A stretch of 64,000 nt of DNA, taken from the NCBI GenBank assembly GCA_050729515.1, contig JBOHLG010000004.1, positions 90,392-154,391 on the forward strand, read 5' to 3'. This document shows, in pieces, positions 32,178 to 41,738 of the stretch (positions are counted from its first letter, which is position 1; each line of letters opens with the position of its first letter). Position numbers and translations under genes: made by a program. The stretch comes from Acaudatibacter sp050729515 (GTDB taxonomy: Bacteria > Pseudomonadota > Alphaproteobacteria > Caulobacterales > Caulobacteraceae). Under the pieces are notes generated by a model that was not told where the DNA came from, searched no databases, and was given only the letters and a program-made list of their open reading frames with translations.

Positions 32178-33001
32178 TCGATCCCGACCACATACAGTCC
32201 CAGCCGGTCGGCCAGCGCGCGGACCTCGTCCAGGTCGAGGACCAGCAGACCGCCCGCCTCCCCGGCGACGCCGGCCAGCCCGGCGCGGGCGGCCAGTCGG
32301 ATGGTGGCCGGCCCAACGGTCGGCAGATCGACCCGGCGGTCTTGTCCCGGTTTACAGGCTTTGACCAGGACCCCGCGCCGGCGTCGAGGCGAGCCTCGGA
32401 CCGCGGCGGGCAAGGCGGCTGTGCGGCGAAGCATCGCGTCGGTCCCCTCTTGGGCCTCGAGGGCGAGGACGATGCCGCCGCAGGCCACCGCGCCTTGGCC
32501 GATGTCGAGTTCGCCAATCGCTCTGGCCGCCTCGAAGGCCCGAGCCATGTCGGCCTCGTCCCGGCCCATCGGATGATGGTCGCCGAGCGCGCCAGGCCGC
32601 AGAAGAAGCTCAGCCATGACCTCGCCGGCCCCCACGGCGCGAAAGCCCTCTTCCTCGAAGGCGGTCAACATGAACGAGAGCAGCGCGTCATCGCCCTTGG
32701 AGGCCGCCGCTAGCGCTCCCGGGAGCAACTTGAGCGCAAGAGCGTCCGGCTCCAGTCTGGTGAAATCCGGTCTCGCGACCGTCCCGGCCAGGCAAATTTC
32801 GGCGCAACCGGCCCTCCGCAACGCCTCCACCGAGGCGCCGACCTGATCGACGCGGGCCTCCGATCCGTCGAATTCCAAGAGGTCGGGTTGCGGTGCGCCT
32901 GCAAGGCGCAGGACGAAGATCGGCCGCCCGATCCTGCGGCAGTGGCGGGCGAGGTGGACCGGCAATGAGCCGCCGCCCGCCAGCAGACCCAGCTTGCCCA
33001 T
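32174..33001 (-). CDS. lpxI: UDP-2,3-diacylglucosamine pyrophosphatase LpxI
   Basis: A 275-residue LpxI, the metal-dependent hydrolase that replaces LpxH in alphaproteobacteria. It starts GKLGLLAGGGSLPVHLA after the Met, and has ICLAGTVARPDF, a SKGDDALLSF core, GAVACGGIVLALEAQEGTDAML and a late VLVKACKPGQDRRVDLPTVGP motif. It forms lipid X (2,3-diacyl-GlcN-1-P). It sits 11 bases after lpxA and overlaps lpxB by four bases. The longer in-frame upstream extension runs into lpxA and is rejected. Confidence 0.94.
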   Translation of the reverse strand: MGKLGLLAGGGSLPVHLARHCRRIGRPIFVLRLAGAPQPDLLEFDGSEARVDQVGASVEALRRAGCAEICLAGTVARPDFTRLEPDALALKLLPGALAAASKGDDALLSFMLTAFEEEGFRAVGAGEVMAELLLRPGALGDHHPMGRDEADMARAFEAARAIGELDIGQGAVACGGIVLALEAQEGTDAMLRRTAALPAAVRGSPRRRRGVLVKACKPGQDRRVDLPTVGPATIRLAARAGLAGVAGEAGGLLVLDLDEVRALADRLGLYVVGID

Positions 33002-33012
33002 CACAGGCCCGC

Positions 33013-33807
33013 CTATTCCTCCCGTCTGGGCATGGTAATGGGCCGATCCGAATCGGCTCGGATGAACTCGATGACCTCCATCACTTCTGGCGAAGAGGCG
33101 TATGCGCAGGCGGTATCCTCGAGCCGCTCCTGAAAGGCGCCCTCCTCCGCGAAAAGCATGCGATACGCCGCCCGGAGGGTGTTGATGGTCTCCCTGGGAA
33201 AACCCCTCCTCTTGAGGCCGACAAGATTGAGCCCTTCGAGATGGGCGTGATTGCCCCACACATTGCCATATGGGATGACGTCATGATTGATCCCGGCCAT
33301 TCCGCCGATGAAGGCATGCCGGCCAAGTCTGGTGTTCTGGTGGGCGGCCGAGAGACCGCCCATGATCACGTAGTCCTCGACCCTCACGTGACCGCCGAGG
33401 GTGGCCGAGTTGATCAGAATGACGTGATCCCCGACCTGGCAATCATGGGCCACATGCGCGCCGACGTAGAATAGGCAGTCACTTCCAACCTTGGTCACAC
33501 CGCCTCCGGCCGCGGTGCCCGTGTGCATGGTCACATGTTCACGGATGAGGTTGCGTGCGCCGATTTCAAGTATTGTGGGCTCGCCCTTATGGGCGGTGTG
33601 CTGAGGCGGCGCGCCTAGCACGGCGAAAGGATAAACGAGGCACTCCGGGCCGATCCTCGTGCGTCCCTCGACAATAACGTGAGAAAGAAGTCTGGTGCGG
33701 TCCCCGAGGCTGACTTCCGGCCCCACCATGCAATAGGCACCGATCTCCACATCCCGCCCAATCCGTGCACGATGGTCGACGACCGCGGTGGGATGGATCA
33801 GACTCAC
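33013..33807 (-). CDS. lpxA: UDP-N-acetylglucosamine acyltransferase
   Basis: A 264-residue left-handed beta-helix acyltransferase that performs the first lipid A step, O-3 acylation of UDP-GlcNAc. Hexapeptide repeats span residues 5-180. The catalytic His is His121 in GAHVAHDCQVGDH, and GNHAHLEGLN closes the helix. The GTG start overlaps the fabZ stop (GTGA), showing coupled translation. C-terminal helices are intact. Confidence 0.95.
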   Translation of the reverse strand: MSLIHPTAVVDHRARIGRDVEIGAYCMVGPEVSLGDRTRLLSHVIVEGRTRIGPECLVYPFAVLGAPPQHTAHKGEPTILEIGARNLIREHVTMHTGTAAGGGVTKVGSDCLFYVGAHVAHDCQVGDHVILINSATLGGHVRVEDYVIMGGLSAAHQNTRLGRHAFIGGMAGINHDVIPYGNVWGNHAHLEGLNLVGLKRRGFPRETINTLRAAYRMLFAEEGAFQERLEDTACAYASSPEVMEVIEFIRADSDRPITMPRREE

Positions 33808-34280
33808 TTCCGGGTGTCGTAGAGCATGGCCGAAAACACCGCCTCGGCAGCCAGTCTGCCTCCCACCACGCCGCGGCCTTTGAATTTGACCACGTCGCCT
33901 CGCGAGCGAAGAACTTCGACTTCGAGCCTCAGGAGATCGCCGGGAACGACCGGGGCGCGAAAACGGGCGTCCTCCACCGACATGAAAAGGATGATCTTGC
34001 CCTGGGGATCGACGTCCCAGGACTTGGACATCAGAAGTCCACCGGTCTGGGCGAGCGCTTCGATGATGAGAACCCCGGGCATGACCGGCTTGCCCGGAAA
34101 GTGTCCGGCGAAAAAGCTCTCATTGACGGTGACGCACTTGATGCCGACCACCGACTTTCCGGCGATGAAGTCCTCCGCTCGGTCGATGAAGAGAAAGGGC
34201 GGCCGGTGGGGGATGCGCCGCATGACCTCATCGACGTCGATCGTCTCGGCGGTCTCGCAGGCCTGAGCCTCGATGTTCAT
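33804..34280 (-). CDS. fabZ: 3-hydroxyacyl-[ACP] dehydratase FabZ
   Basis: A 158-residue hot-dog-fold dehydratase. Catalytic His60 is in FFAGHFPGKPVMPGV and Glu74 in IIEALAQTGG, with RIPHRPPFLFIDR upstream. It dehydrates 3-hydroxyacyl-ACP in fatty acid elongation and shares the 3-hydroxymyristoyl-ACP pool with LpxA/LpxD. The ATG at 34280 overlaps the lpxD stop (ATGA); its own stop overlaps the lpxA GTG. Confidence 0.95.
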   Translation of the reverse strand: MNIEAQACETAETIDVDEVMRRIPHRPPFLFIDRAEDFIAGKSVVGIKCVTVNESFFAGHFPGKPVMPGVLIIEALAQTGGLLMSKSWDVDPQGKIILFMSVEDARFRAPVVPGDLLRLEVEVLRSRGDVVKFKGRGVVGGRLAAEAVFSAMLYDTRK

Positions 34281-35305
34281 TCCTCGCGCCCCTTCCCCGC
34301 CCGCCGGCCCGCCCTCAGACTCACCCATGCCGTTTCCCGCTTCCAACGGGTCAGCGGCCTGGCTGGATAGCCGCCCCAAGCCTCGCCGGCTGGAACATCC
34401 TTGGTGACGCCCGCCCCGGCCGAGATGCGCGCCCCGGCCCCGATCCGGATGTGTTCCACCGTTCCGGCCCGACCGCCGAACATGCAGCCATCACCGATCT
34501 CCACCGCTCCGGATATGCCGGTATGGGCGACGAGCACGCAATTGCGGCCGATGACGACGTTGTGGGCGATCTGGACCAGATTGTCGATCTTGGTGTTCTC
34601 GCCCACGATGGTGTCCGAAAGGGCGCCGCGGTCGATGCAGGTTCCCGCCCCAACGGTCACCCCGTCCTGGAGCAGGACCCGGCCGAGCTGAGGCACATCC
34701 ACCAGTCCCGCCGGTCCGGCTTCGACGCCGAAGCCGGCTTCTCCGATCACCGCCCCGGCGTGTATCTTCACTCGGTCCCCGACAAGGGCGAAGCCGACGA
34801 TGGCGTTCGGCCCGACGATGCAGTCCCGACCAAGAGCGACACCTGGTCCGATCGCGGCGCCCGGCCCGATCCAGGTCCCGCGGCCCACTCTGGCGCCCGC
34901 CCCGACGCTCGCGCCAGGAGCGACGAAGGCGCCATCCTCGATTCTCGCTCCTGGATCGACGAGGGCCGATGATCGATTGAGGATCGGCCCATGCAGCGCC
35001 CCGGCGGCGGTCGCGAAGGCCGCGCGGGGCGTGGAGGATACGAGAGCGGAACAGGCGGCGGGAAGTCCATCGGCGCTCTCGCGCGCGATGAAACAGGCCC
35101 CGGCGCGGATCGCCGAGAGCTCCTTTCTCAGCCTGGGATCCTGATAGAAGGCGACCTCAGAACGTCCGGCGTCGGCAAGAGAAGCGACCCCATCGATCTC
35201 TCGCCCGGCGTCGACCTTGGAGCCCAGTTCCGCCCCGGTCAGTTCCGCTAAAGCGTTCAGCCGAACCGGCCCGCGGGAGACGAAGAAGCGCGGGTCAGGC
35301 GCCAT
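34277..35305 (-). CDS. lpxD: UDP-3-O-acylglucosamine N-acyltransferase
   Basis: A 342-residue LpxD. The N-terminal uridine-binding domain (GSKVDAGREIDGVASLADAG; SEVAFYQDPR) is followed by a long hexapeptide-repeat beta helix with the catalytic His in KIDNLVQIAHNVVIG and a helical C-terminal tail. It N-acylates UDP-3-O-acyl-GlcN in lipid A synthesis. The C-terminal tail is Arg/Lys-rich. It overlaps fabZ by 4 bp and follows the Skp/OmpH gene after 27 bases. Confidence 0.95.
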   Translation of the reverse strand: MAPDPRFFVSRGPVRLNALAELTGAELGSKVDAGREIDGVASLADAGRSEVAFYQDPRLRKELSAIRAGACFIARESADGLPAACSALVSSTPRAAFATAAGALHGPILNRSSALVDPGARIEDGAFVAPGASVGAGARVGRGTWIGPGAAIGPGVALGRDCIVGPNAIVGFALVGDRVKIHAGAVIGEAGFGVEAGPAGLVDVPQLGRVLLQDGVTVGAGTCIDRGALSDTIVGENTKIDNLVQIAHNVVIGRNCVLVAHTGISGAVEIGDGCMFGGRAGTVEHIRIGAGARISAGAGVTKDVPAGEAWGGYPARPLTRWKRETAWVSLRAGRRAGKGREE

Positions 35306-35332
35306 CCTCGCCTCGCCGGGCCGAAATCGCGA

Positions 35333-35941
35333 CTATCGCCTCGCCGGAGCGGCTTGGGTTTGCAGATTCTCCAAATCGAAAGCGAACTGCTGAATGCGGC
35401 CGTTCAGCATCGTCACCGCCTCGGCAGTGAGATCCATGGCTGGGCTGGAGATCAATACCGCGTTCTTGTTCAACATGACGCTGCACCGATGCTGGGTGTA
35501 GAGTTGCCGAGCGATCGGATCGAGCTCCTGGGCGATGCGGTTCAGCGCCTTTTGCTGGGTCGCCTGGACTTCCCTCTCTCGAAGCGCGGCCTTCTGCTGG
35601 AAGGCGGTGAAGCGGGTCTGTAAGGCTCGTGAGCGGGTCTGGAGCGTCGCGCCGCTCAGCGAGGCGCGCTGAGCTTCGAGGGTTCTGTCCTCGGACTCGA
35701 TGGCCTGCTGTTCGGGCGCCAGCTCTGCTTTGACCTGCGCGACGATCTGCTGCATGCGCGTGTTGACGTAGTGGCCGACTGTCGAATCCCCGATCGCCTG
35801 GTCGACCGACAGCACGCAGAGCCCGGGGATCGCGGGGCCTTGCGAGAGAGGGGGCGCCGCCGAGGTCTGCGCGGCGGCGAGGGGCCCAGCCCCCAAGGTG
35901 ACGGCGGCAAGAAAAGCTGCCCCGAATCCAATTGTCTTCAT
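35333..35941 (-). CDS. OmpH/Skp family periplasmic chaperone
   Basis: A 202-residue exported protein with a signal peptide (about residues 1-25, ending LAAAQ). It has a long helical, Gln/Glu/Arg-rich middle (AELAPEQQAIESEDRTLEAQ and the segment after it) that should form the coiled-coil arms of Skp, and a C-terminal strand with CSVMLNKNAVLISSP. It holds unfolded outer membrane proteins for BamA, whose gene ends 5 bases upstream. Conserved position between bamA and lpxD supports the call. Confidence 0.9.
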   Translation of the reverse strand: MKTIGFGAAFLAAVTLGAGPLAAAQTSAAPPLSQGPAIPGLCVLSVDQAIGDSTVGHYVNTRMQQIVAQVKAELAPEQQAIESEDRTLEAQRASLSGATLQTRSRALQTRFTAFQQKAALREREVQATQQKALNRIAQELDPIARQLYTQHRCSVMLNKNAVLISSPAMDLTAEAVTMLNGRIQQFAFDLENLQTQAAPARR

Positions 35942-35946
35942 GGCGT

Positions 35947-38313
35947 CTAGAACCTTGTTGAAGTTGAGAAACGGAAGAGCTCCGTCTTGTCGTAGGAGTC
36001 TTTCCTGATGATCTGGCTGAAATCGAATCGCAGGGGCCCCATCGGGGATTTCCACATGACGCTTATCCCCGCCGTGGCTCGGAGGCCGAGGTCGTCCTTC
36101 ACAGCAGTTAGTGGCTGATTTGTGTCCTCATTGATCTTGGCGGACTTGTCGAGGAGGCCGAGCGTTCCGAAGTCGGTAAACAGCGCCGCTTTGATCCCGT
36201 ACTGTTCGGGAAGGTGGGTCGGAAGCTGAAGCTCGAAAGTACCGATGGCGTAGAGCTTGCCGCCGAGCGCGTCGCCGTACTGGGTGTCCCGAGGTCCGAT
36301 GCCGGCGATCTGGAATCCTCGGAAGGTGTCGCCGCCTTTGTAGAAGAGATTGGAGATCCTGACCGAATCCCCGTTCCAGCCGTCGATATACCCCGCCGAG
36401 CCGCTGAAGCTCAGGACCAGGTTCTTGGCGAACCCATGATACCAGGAGCCGAAGACCTCATTGCGCAGATAATGCTGCGATCCTCCAAAGCCCGCGACGT
36501 CCTGCGAGAGGGTGATCTCCCAGCCGCGGGTCGGATTGATCGGATCGTTGAGGTGGCTGACGCGCAGGCTGTAGCCGACCTGGGAGGTGAGGAACGAGCC
36601 GCGCTGCTGACAAAGCGAGATCGCCACCAGTTCCTGCCCGGGAATGCACAGCGAGTCAGCGACGATCACGTCGTCGGTGCGGATGGTGTAGCGGGTGGTC
36701 AGGAAGGCGGTGCTGCTCAGGGGAAAGCCGAGGCGAAGGTTCAGCCCTGTCGAAGACGTGTCATAGGATGAATACTGAGCGTAATTGTAGCGCTCGGTAT
36801 AAATATCGAAGCCGCCCGCGAGATTTCGCTGAAGGAAATGCGGCTCGGTAAACGAGAAGAGGGCCTCCTGCTGCAGATAGCCCGCCTCCAACATCAAGCT
36901 GACATTCTGTCCCCGCCCGCGGAAGTTGGTTTCAGTGATTCCGACGTTTCCGATCAGTCCATCGACGGTGCTGTACCCAGCGCTGAAAGTCAGCTGGCCG
37001 GTCGGCTGCTCGGTGACCTTCACCTGAAGATTGGTGCGGTCGGGGGCCGAGCCAGGGACATTGGTGATGTCGACGTCCTTGAAGAAGCCGAGCGCTTTGA
37101 TGTTCTTCTGGGAGCGTTCGACCAGGGCGCGATTGTAGGCGTCGCCTTCGCGGACGACCATCTGTCGGCGGATGACCTCGTCGAGGGTCGAGGTGTTTCC
37201 GACGATGTTGATCCGTCCAATATAGACGCGCGGCCCCTCCTTCACATCGAAGGTCACATCGACGGTGTGTTTGGCGGGGTTGGCCCTGTACTGAGGCCGA
37301 ACATCGACAAAGGCGAAGCCGGCCGCTCCGGCGGCGAAGGTGAGCGCATCGGTGGCCTGTTCGATCTTGTCGTCTTGATAGATCTGGCCCTCCTTGATCG
37401 GCACGATGGCGCGCAGGATGTCCGGATTGAGCTTGCGAAGCTCGGTGTTCACGGTGATCTTGCCAAAGCGGTATCGCTCGCCTTCGTCCAGGGCGTAGGT
37501 GACCGCAAAGCCGTTCCGATCGGGCGACAATTCGGCGACCGACGAGATCATCCGGAAATCATAGTAGCCGCGGTTCCGGTAGTACTTGCGCAACTGCTCG
37601 CGATCGTAGCTGATGCGATCCGGATCATAATTGTCGTTGGAGGAAAAGAACCGGTACCAATGGCTTTCCTTGGTGACGATTACTCGTCGCAGAGTATTGC
37701 TCGAGAAACGTACGTTTCCGATGAAGTCAATCCCAAGGATCCCGCTCTTCGGACCTTCATCGATCTTGAAGATGAGATCCACCCGATCCTGAGGAAGACG
37801 CACGATCTGCGGAGTCACGGTCGCGGAAATGCGGCCCTCTCGCCGGTAAAGTTCGACGATTCGCCCGACGTCCTCCTGGACCCTCGCCCGGGTGAAGACG
37901 CTCCTGGGCCTGACCTGGACCTCGTCCTGCAGCTTGTCGGTTTTCATCGAGGAGTTTCCCTCGAAGAGGACCCTATTGATGACCGGATTCTCGACCACCT
38001 GGACGATCAGGTCGGTGCCCCGCAGCTGAATCTTCACATCCGAGAAGAGGCCGGTCCGAAAGAGCGCCTTGAGCGCTTCGTCGATCTTCTCCGCATCCAC
38101 CTGATCGCCAACCGAGATCGGCAGGTAGGAGACAATCGTTTCGGTATCGATCCGGATGTTCCCCTGGACAGTGATCTTTCCGACGATCCCCGACTGCTGG
38201 ACCGCCTGGGCGGCGGCCGGAATGGGGACCGCGGCCACGGCGCCCAGGATGAGCGCCAGGGACGAGACGAGCGCGGCGGAGCGGACGCGGTGATGGCTCA
38301 TCGTGTCGGCCAT
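35947..38313 (-). CDS. bamA: Outer membrane protein assembly factor BamA
   Basis: A 788-residue Omp85 protein with a signal peptide (ending near AAAQA), five POTRA domains (about residues 42-430, from KITVQGNIRIDTETIVSYL) and a C-terminal 16-strand barrel. Hallmarks are LRASAGISVMWKSPMGPLRFDFSQ near the end and the terminal Phe (RFSTSTRF). It inserts beta-barrel proteins into the outer membrane. The ATG at 38313 has AAAGGA upstream; a second Met four codons later is possible. It sits between rseP and skp, the standard alphaproteobacterial order. Confidence 0.96.
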   Translation of the reverse strand: MADTMSHHRVRSAALVSSLALILGAVAAVPIPAAAQAVQQSGIVGKITVQGNIRIDTETIVSYLPISVGDQVDAEKIDEALKALFRTGLFSDVKIQLRGTDLIVQVVENPVINRVLFEGNSSMKTDKLQDEVQVRPRSVFTRARVQEDVGRIVELYRREGRISATVTPQIVRLPQDRVDLIFKIDEGPKSGILGIDFIGNVRFSSNTLRRVIVTKESHWYRFFSSNDNYDPDRISYDREQLRKYYRNRGYYDFRMISSVAELSPDRNGFAVTYALDEGERYRFGKITVNTELRKLNPDILRAIVPIKEGQIYQDDKIEQATDALTFAAGAAGFAFVDVRPQYRANPAKHTVDVTFDVKEGPRVYIGRINIVGNTSTLDEVIRRQMVVREGDAYNRALVERSQKNIKALGFFKDVDITNVPGSAPDRTNLQVKVTEQPTGQLTFSAGYSTVDGLIGNVGITETNFRGRGQNVSLMLEAGYLQQEALFSFTEPHFLQRNLAGGFDIYTERYNYAQYSSYDTSSTGLNLRLGFPLSSTAFLTTRYTIRTDDVIVADSLCIPGQELVAISLCQQRGSFLTSQVGYSLRVSHLNDPINPTRGWEITLSQDVAGFGGSQHYLRNEVFGSWYHGFAKNLVLSFSGSAGYIDGWNGDSVRISNLFYKGGDTFRGFQIAGIGPRDTQYGDALGGKLYAIGTFELQLPTHLPEQYGIKAALFTDFGTLGLLDKSAKINEDTNQPLTAVKDDLGLRATAGISVMWKSPMGPLRFDFSQIIRKDSYDKTELFRFSTSTRF

Positions 38314-38329
38314 GGATGATTCGCGTCCT

Positions 38330-39541
38330 TTAGGAAAACCGGCCGCCGAGGAGGTCGCGAACCACGCCGAGCTGACGCAGATCGTTGAAGGTCGCGAACA
38401 ATATCAATCCCACCAGCAAAGCAAGGCCGACGCGATAGCCGGCGGCCTGGACCGCCCCCCGCAGCGGTCGCCTCGCCACGCCCTCATAGGCGTAGAACAG
38501 CAGATGGCCGCCATCGAGAACGGGAATCGGAAGCAGGTTGACGAGGCCAATGCTGACCGAAAGAAACGCGGCGAACTGGATCAGAACAGGAGTGATCAGC
38601 GAGATTGCGCTGGTCTTGACCTCTGCTGCGACACTGGCCGCATGCTTGGTCACGGTCCCCGAGGCGGCGATGATCCCAATCACGCCATGAAGGTCCCCCG
38701 CCGGAGCCTTTCCGGTGACAATTTGGGCAAGGTAATCCGCCGTCCCGTCGATGATCCCCCAGGTCTGGGAAGCGCCCAGGACAACCGCCCTGAGGGGCCC
38801 TACCTTTTGCGGCGAGCGGGGAAGAGCCCCGATGCCCAGCATGCCGATCTGCTGCTCTCCGCCAAACGGGCTTTGGGTCTTCACCGCCTTGGGGGTGGCG
38901 GCGAGCTCGATGGTCCTGCCGGCGCGCCGGATCGTGTAGACGATGGTCTGGCCTGGCCTCGCCTCGGTGTAGGCCTGGAGATCGGAAAAGGACCGGATCG
39001 TCCTTCCGCCCGCCTTGAGGAAGATATCTCCAAGCTTAAGTCCGGCTGCCGCCGCCGGGCTGCCCGGAAGCACCGAGGCGACCTTTGGGGCAGCCTCCTC
39101 CACGCCGAATGCGCAAAAGACGGCGGCGAAGAGCACGATGGCGAGGACAAAGTTGGCCGCCGGCCCTGCCGCGGCGATGGCGGCTCGCTTCCAGAGCGCC
39201 TTGAAGGGAAGATATTTTCGCTCGGCGCCCGGCCCTTCGGCTTCGATAATTGCGCGTCGCATGCGCTCCAGATCAAGCTTGTCGGGCACGCTGGCGACGT
39301 TCTCGTCACCGGCGAAACGCACATAGCCCCCGAGTGGGAGCCAGCCTATCCGCCATTCGACGCCGGAGCGGTCCCGCCATTTTGCGATTGCGGCGCCAAA
39401 GCCGATCGAGAAGCGGTCGATGGCCACGCCGCAGAGGCGGGCGACCACGAAGTGTCCCAACTCATGAACGGTGACGATGAGCGTGATGATGATCAAGAAC
39501 GGGACGACATAGGCGGCCACGTTTTCCACGATCGAGGTCAT
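38330..39541 (-). CDS. rseP: RIP site-2 metalloprotease RseP
   Basis: A 403-residue intramembrane zinc protease. The HEXXH motif is His26-Glu27-His30 in TVHELGHFVVAR, the third ligand is Asp in PIPVLDGGHLLF, and a PDZ domain lies between (about residues 140-230, PGSPAAAAGLKLGDIFLKAGG). It cleaves membrane anti-sigma factors or other single-pass proteins; in Caulobacter the homologue is MmpA, which cleaves PodJ. The ATG overlaps the dxr stop (ATGA). Confidence 0.94.
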   Translation of the reverse strand: MTSIVENVAAYVVPFLIIITLIVTVHELGHFVVARLCGVAIDRFSIGFGAAIAKWRDRSGVEWRIGWLPLGGYVRFAGDENVASVPDKLDLERMRRAIIEAEGPGAERKYLPFKALWKRAAIAAAGPAANFVLAIVLFAAVFCAFGVEEAAPKVASVLPGSPAAAAGLKLGDIFLKAGGRTIRSFSDLQAYTEARPGQTIVYTIRRAGRTIELAATPKAVKTQSPFGGEQQIGMLGIGALPRSPQKVGPLRAVVLGASQTWGIIDGTADYLAQIVTGKAPAGDLHGVIGIIAASGTVTKHAASVAAEVKTSAISLITPVLIQFAAFLSVSIGLVNLLPIPVLDGGHLLFYAYEGVARRPLRGAVQAAGYRVGLALLVGLILFATFNDLRQLGVVRDLLGGRFS

Positions 39542-40755
39542 GGCCGTGCGCTCTCCCGACTGGAAGCTCGGCCCATGCGCTCGAATCGGGACAGCACTTG
39601 GGCGGCTATGCGGCGAGCGCTGGCGTCGATGGCGAGCGCCCAGTCGACCGCCGCGTGGGGATCGCCGCCGGCGAGGTCCCCTCCCCCATTCATTTCCCCC
39701 AGGGTTTCTGAGACCGTGGCGGCGATATCGAGGAAACCGATCCGCCGATCTAGAAACGCCCTCACCGCCGTCTCGTTGGCCGCATTCAGAGCCGCAGGGG
39801 CGCCGGCCCCGGCCTCGAGGCTGGCCCGGGCGATGGCAAGGGCCGGGAACCTCGCCTCGTCGGGCGGCTCGAAGGTGAGCTCGCCGATTGCCGCAAGATC
39901 GAGCCTTGGAGCGGGCCAGGCGACTCGCTCGGGCCAGGCGAAGGCGCAGGCGATCGGCGCGCGCATGTCCGGGGGCCCAAGCTGAGCGAGAGTCGAGCCG
40001 TCCGCGTACTCCACCATGCTGTGGACCACCGACTGGGGATGGATGAGGACGTCGATCCGATCCGAGGGCATGGAGAAGAGGTACGAGGCCTCGACGATCT
40101 CCAGGCCCTTGTTCATCATTGTGGCGGAGTCGACCGAGATTTTCGCCCCCATGCTCCAGTTGGGATGAGCGATGGCCTGTTCACAGGTCGCCGTGGCCAT
40201 CGCCTCCAAGCTCCACGAGCGGAAGGGCCCGCCCGAAGCGGTGAGGATGATGCGGCTTACCTGCTCCAGGTTGGCCGGCGAGAACACCTGAAAGATCGCC
40301 GAGTGTTCTGAATCGACCGGAATCACAGCCCCTCCGGATTCCTTGGCGATGGAGATGAGGGCCGGCCCGGCGCACACTAGGCTTTCCTTGTTGGCCAGCG
40401 CCACAATTGATCCGGCTCGCGCCGCAGCCAGGGTGGGTTCAAGACCGGCGGATCCGACAATGGCGGACATCACCCATTCCGCGCCGCAGCCGGCGATCTC
40501 CACGAGCGCGGCGCGCCCGGCGAGGGCTTGGGTCTCCGAGCCGGCGAGCCGATCGCGCAGCTCCGGCAAAAGAGCTTCTTCGGAGATCACCGCCCGCTTG
40601 GCTCGCCAGCGCCTCGCCTGCTCGGCAAGGAGCGCGACGTTGCGCCCGGCGGTGAGGGCCTCGACCTCGACTTCCGCTCGCGCCTTGTCCAGCAGATCGA
40701 GGGTCGAAACCCCGACCGAACCGGTCGAGCCGAGCACCACAATCCGGCGTCCCAT
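39538..40755 (-). CDS. dxr: 1-deoxy-D-xylulose 5-phosphate reductoisomerase
   Basis: A 405-residue DXR with the NADPH motif VVLGSTGSVGVSTLDLL, LANKESLVCAG, the metal/substrate motif VDSEHSAIFQ, the LTASGGPF loop and SVDSATMMNKGLE. It makes 2-C-methylerythritol 4-phosphate in the MEP isoprenoid pathway. The ATG at 40755 shares one base with the cdsA stop; an earlier TTG four codons upstream is less likely. Flanked by cdsA and rseP. Confidence 0.95.
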   Translation of the reverse strand: MGRRIVVLGSTGSVGVSTLDLLDKARAEVEVEALTAGRNVALLAEQARRWRAKRAVISEEALLPELRDRLAGSETQALAGRAALVEIAGCGAEWVMSAIVGSAGLEPTLAAARAGSIVALANKESLVCAGPALISIAKESGGAVIPVDSEHSAIFQVFSPANLEQVSRIILTASGGPFRSWSLEAMATATCEQAIAHPNWSMGAKISVDSATMMNKGLEIVEASYLFSMPSDRIDVLIHPQSVVHSMVEYADGSTLAQLGPPDMRAPIACAFAWPERVAWPAPRLDLAAIGELTFEPPDEARFPALAIARASLEAGAGAPAALNAANETAVRAFLDRRIGFLDIAATVSETLGEMNGGGDLAGGDPHAAVDWALAIDASARRIAAQVLSRFERMGRASSRESARP

Positions 40756-41609
40756 CAGTGCGCCCAACCGAAACGGACCACTAGGCGGGCGACCGCAAAC
40801 ACCATGACCGCGAACATCAGGCCATCGGCCCGGTCGAGCAAGCCCCCGTGTCCGGGAATGATGTCGCCGGCGTCCTTGACGCCGAACCGCCGTTTAAGGA
40901 TCGATTCCCAGAGGTCGCCCGCCATGGTGGCGAGGCCTCCGGCGAGTCCGATCACCGCTGCACCGGCGAGAGAGAGCCGCATGGCCGCAGCCGCGACGGC
41001 GACGCAGGCGATCATGGCCCCGGCCAAGCCGCCGAGGAATCCGGTCCAGGTCTTGTTGGGGGAGAATCGCGGCCACAGCTTGGGCCCCTTCAGAGCGCTG
41101 CCGACAAGGAACGCGCACACGTCGGCGGCCCAGGTCGAGGCGAACATCATCAATGTCCAGCCGCGGCCCTGGAGGCTCTCACGAAGCCAGATGATCACCA
41201 GACCGGCTGGAGCGATGTAGAGAACGCCGTAGGCCGCATCGAGCGGCCGCTCGCCCGCGCGCGCGGCCAGCGCTGCGGCGCAAAGCGCTCCAAGGGCGAT
41301 GACCCCCCAGGCGATGCCGAACTGCCGGACAAACGCCAGGATGACGACGGCGACAACGGCGCTTCCGATGACGAGCGCCGACAGCCTGTAGGTTTTGCGC
41401 GAGGCCATCGAGGCCCATTCGCTGGCCATCAGTGCGCCACCGCCGGCGATCAGGATGAGGAATGGCGCCCGCCACAGGCCTCCGAGATCGAAGACCCACA
41501 CCGTCCACAGGGCGGCGGCGGCGAGCACCGCTCCCGACGCGGCCCGAAGTGCGAAATTACTCCAGTCGAAGGATTTCGTGCGCCGGATTTGAAGTTCGCC
41601 CGTTTTCAA
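40755..41609 (-). CDS. cdsA: Phosphatidate cytidylyltransferase
   Basis: A 284-residue polytopic membrane enzyme making CDP-diacylglycerol. The complete CDS signature is present near the C terminus: SILKRRFGVKDAGDIIPGH then GGLLDRADG. About seven to eight hydrophobic segments precede it. The only start giving the full first helix is TTG at 41609, with no obvious SD, so the start is uncertain. A 129-bp spacer separates it from uppS and holds no recognisable gene. Confidence 0.93.
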   Translation of the reverse strand: MKTGELQIRRTKSFDWSNFALRAASGAVLAAAALWTVWVFDLGGLWRAPFLILIAGGGALMASEWASMASRKTYRLSALVIGSAVVAVVILAFVRQFGIAWGVIALGALCAAALAARAGERPLDAAYGVLYIAPAGLVIIWLRESLQGRGWTLMMFASTWAADVCAFLVGSALKGPKLWPRFSPNKTWTGFLGGLAGAMIACVAVAAAAMRLSLAGAAVIGLAGGLATMAGDLWESILKRRFGVKDAGDIIPGHGGLLDRADGLMFAVMVFAVARLVVRFGWAH

Positions 41610-41738
41610 GGTCGTGCGCCGGCGCGAGCTTCAGATCCGGCAAGACGCAGGGCAATCCATGACTTTCCTCGCGCCGTTGTCGTGTCCGAAGCTCGTCCGA
41701 ACCCGCCAGATGCATAACCGAACTTCGGAATCGGGACA

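Noticed and set aside
36838..39985. Plus-strand ORFs of 493 and 560 aa antisense to bamA, rseP and dxr
   Set aside because: No recognisable domain; the minus-strand genes have full family motifs and coupled starts.
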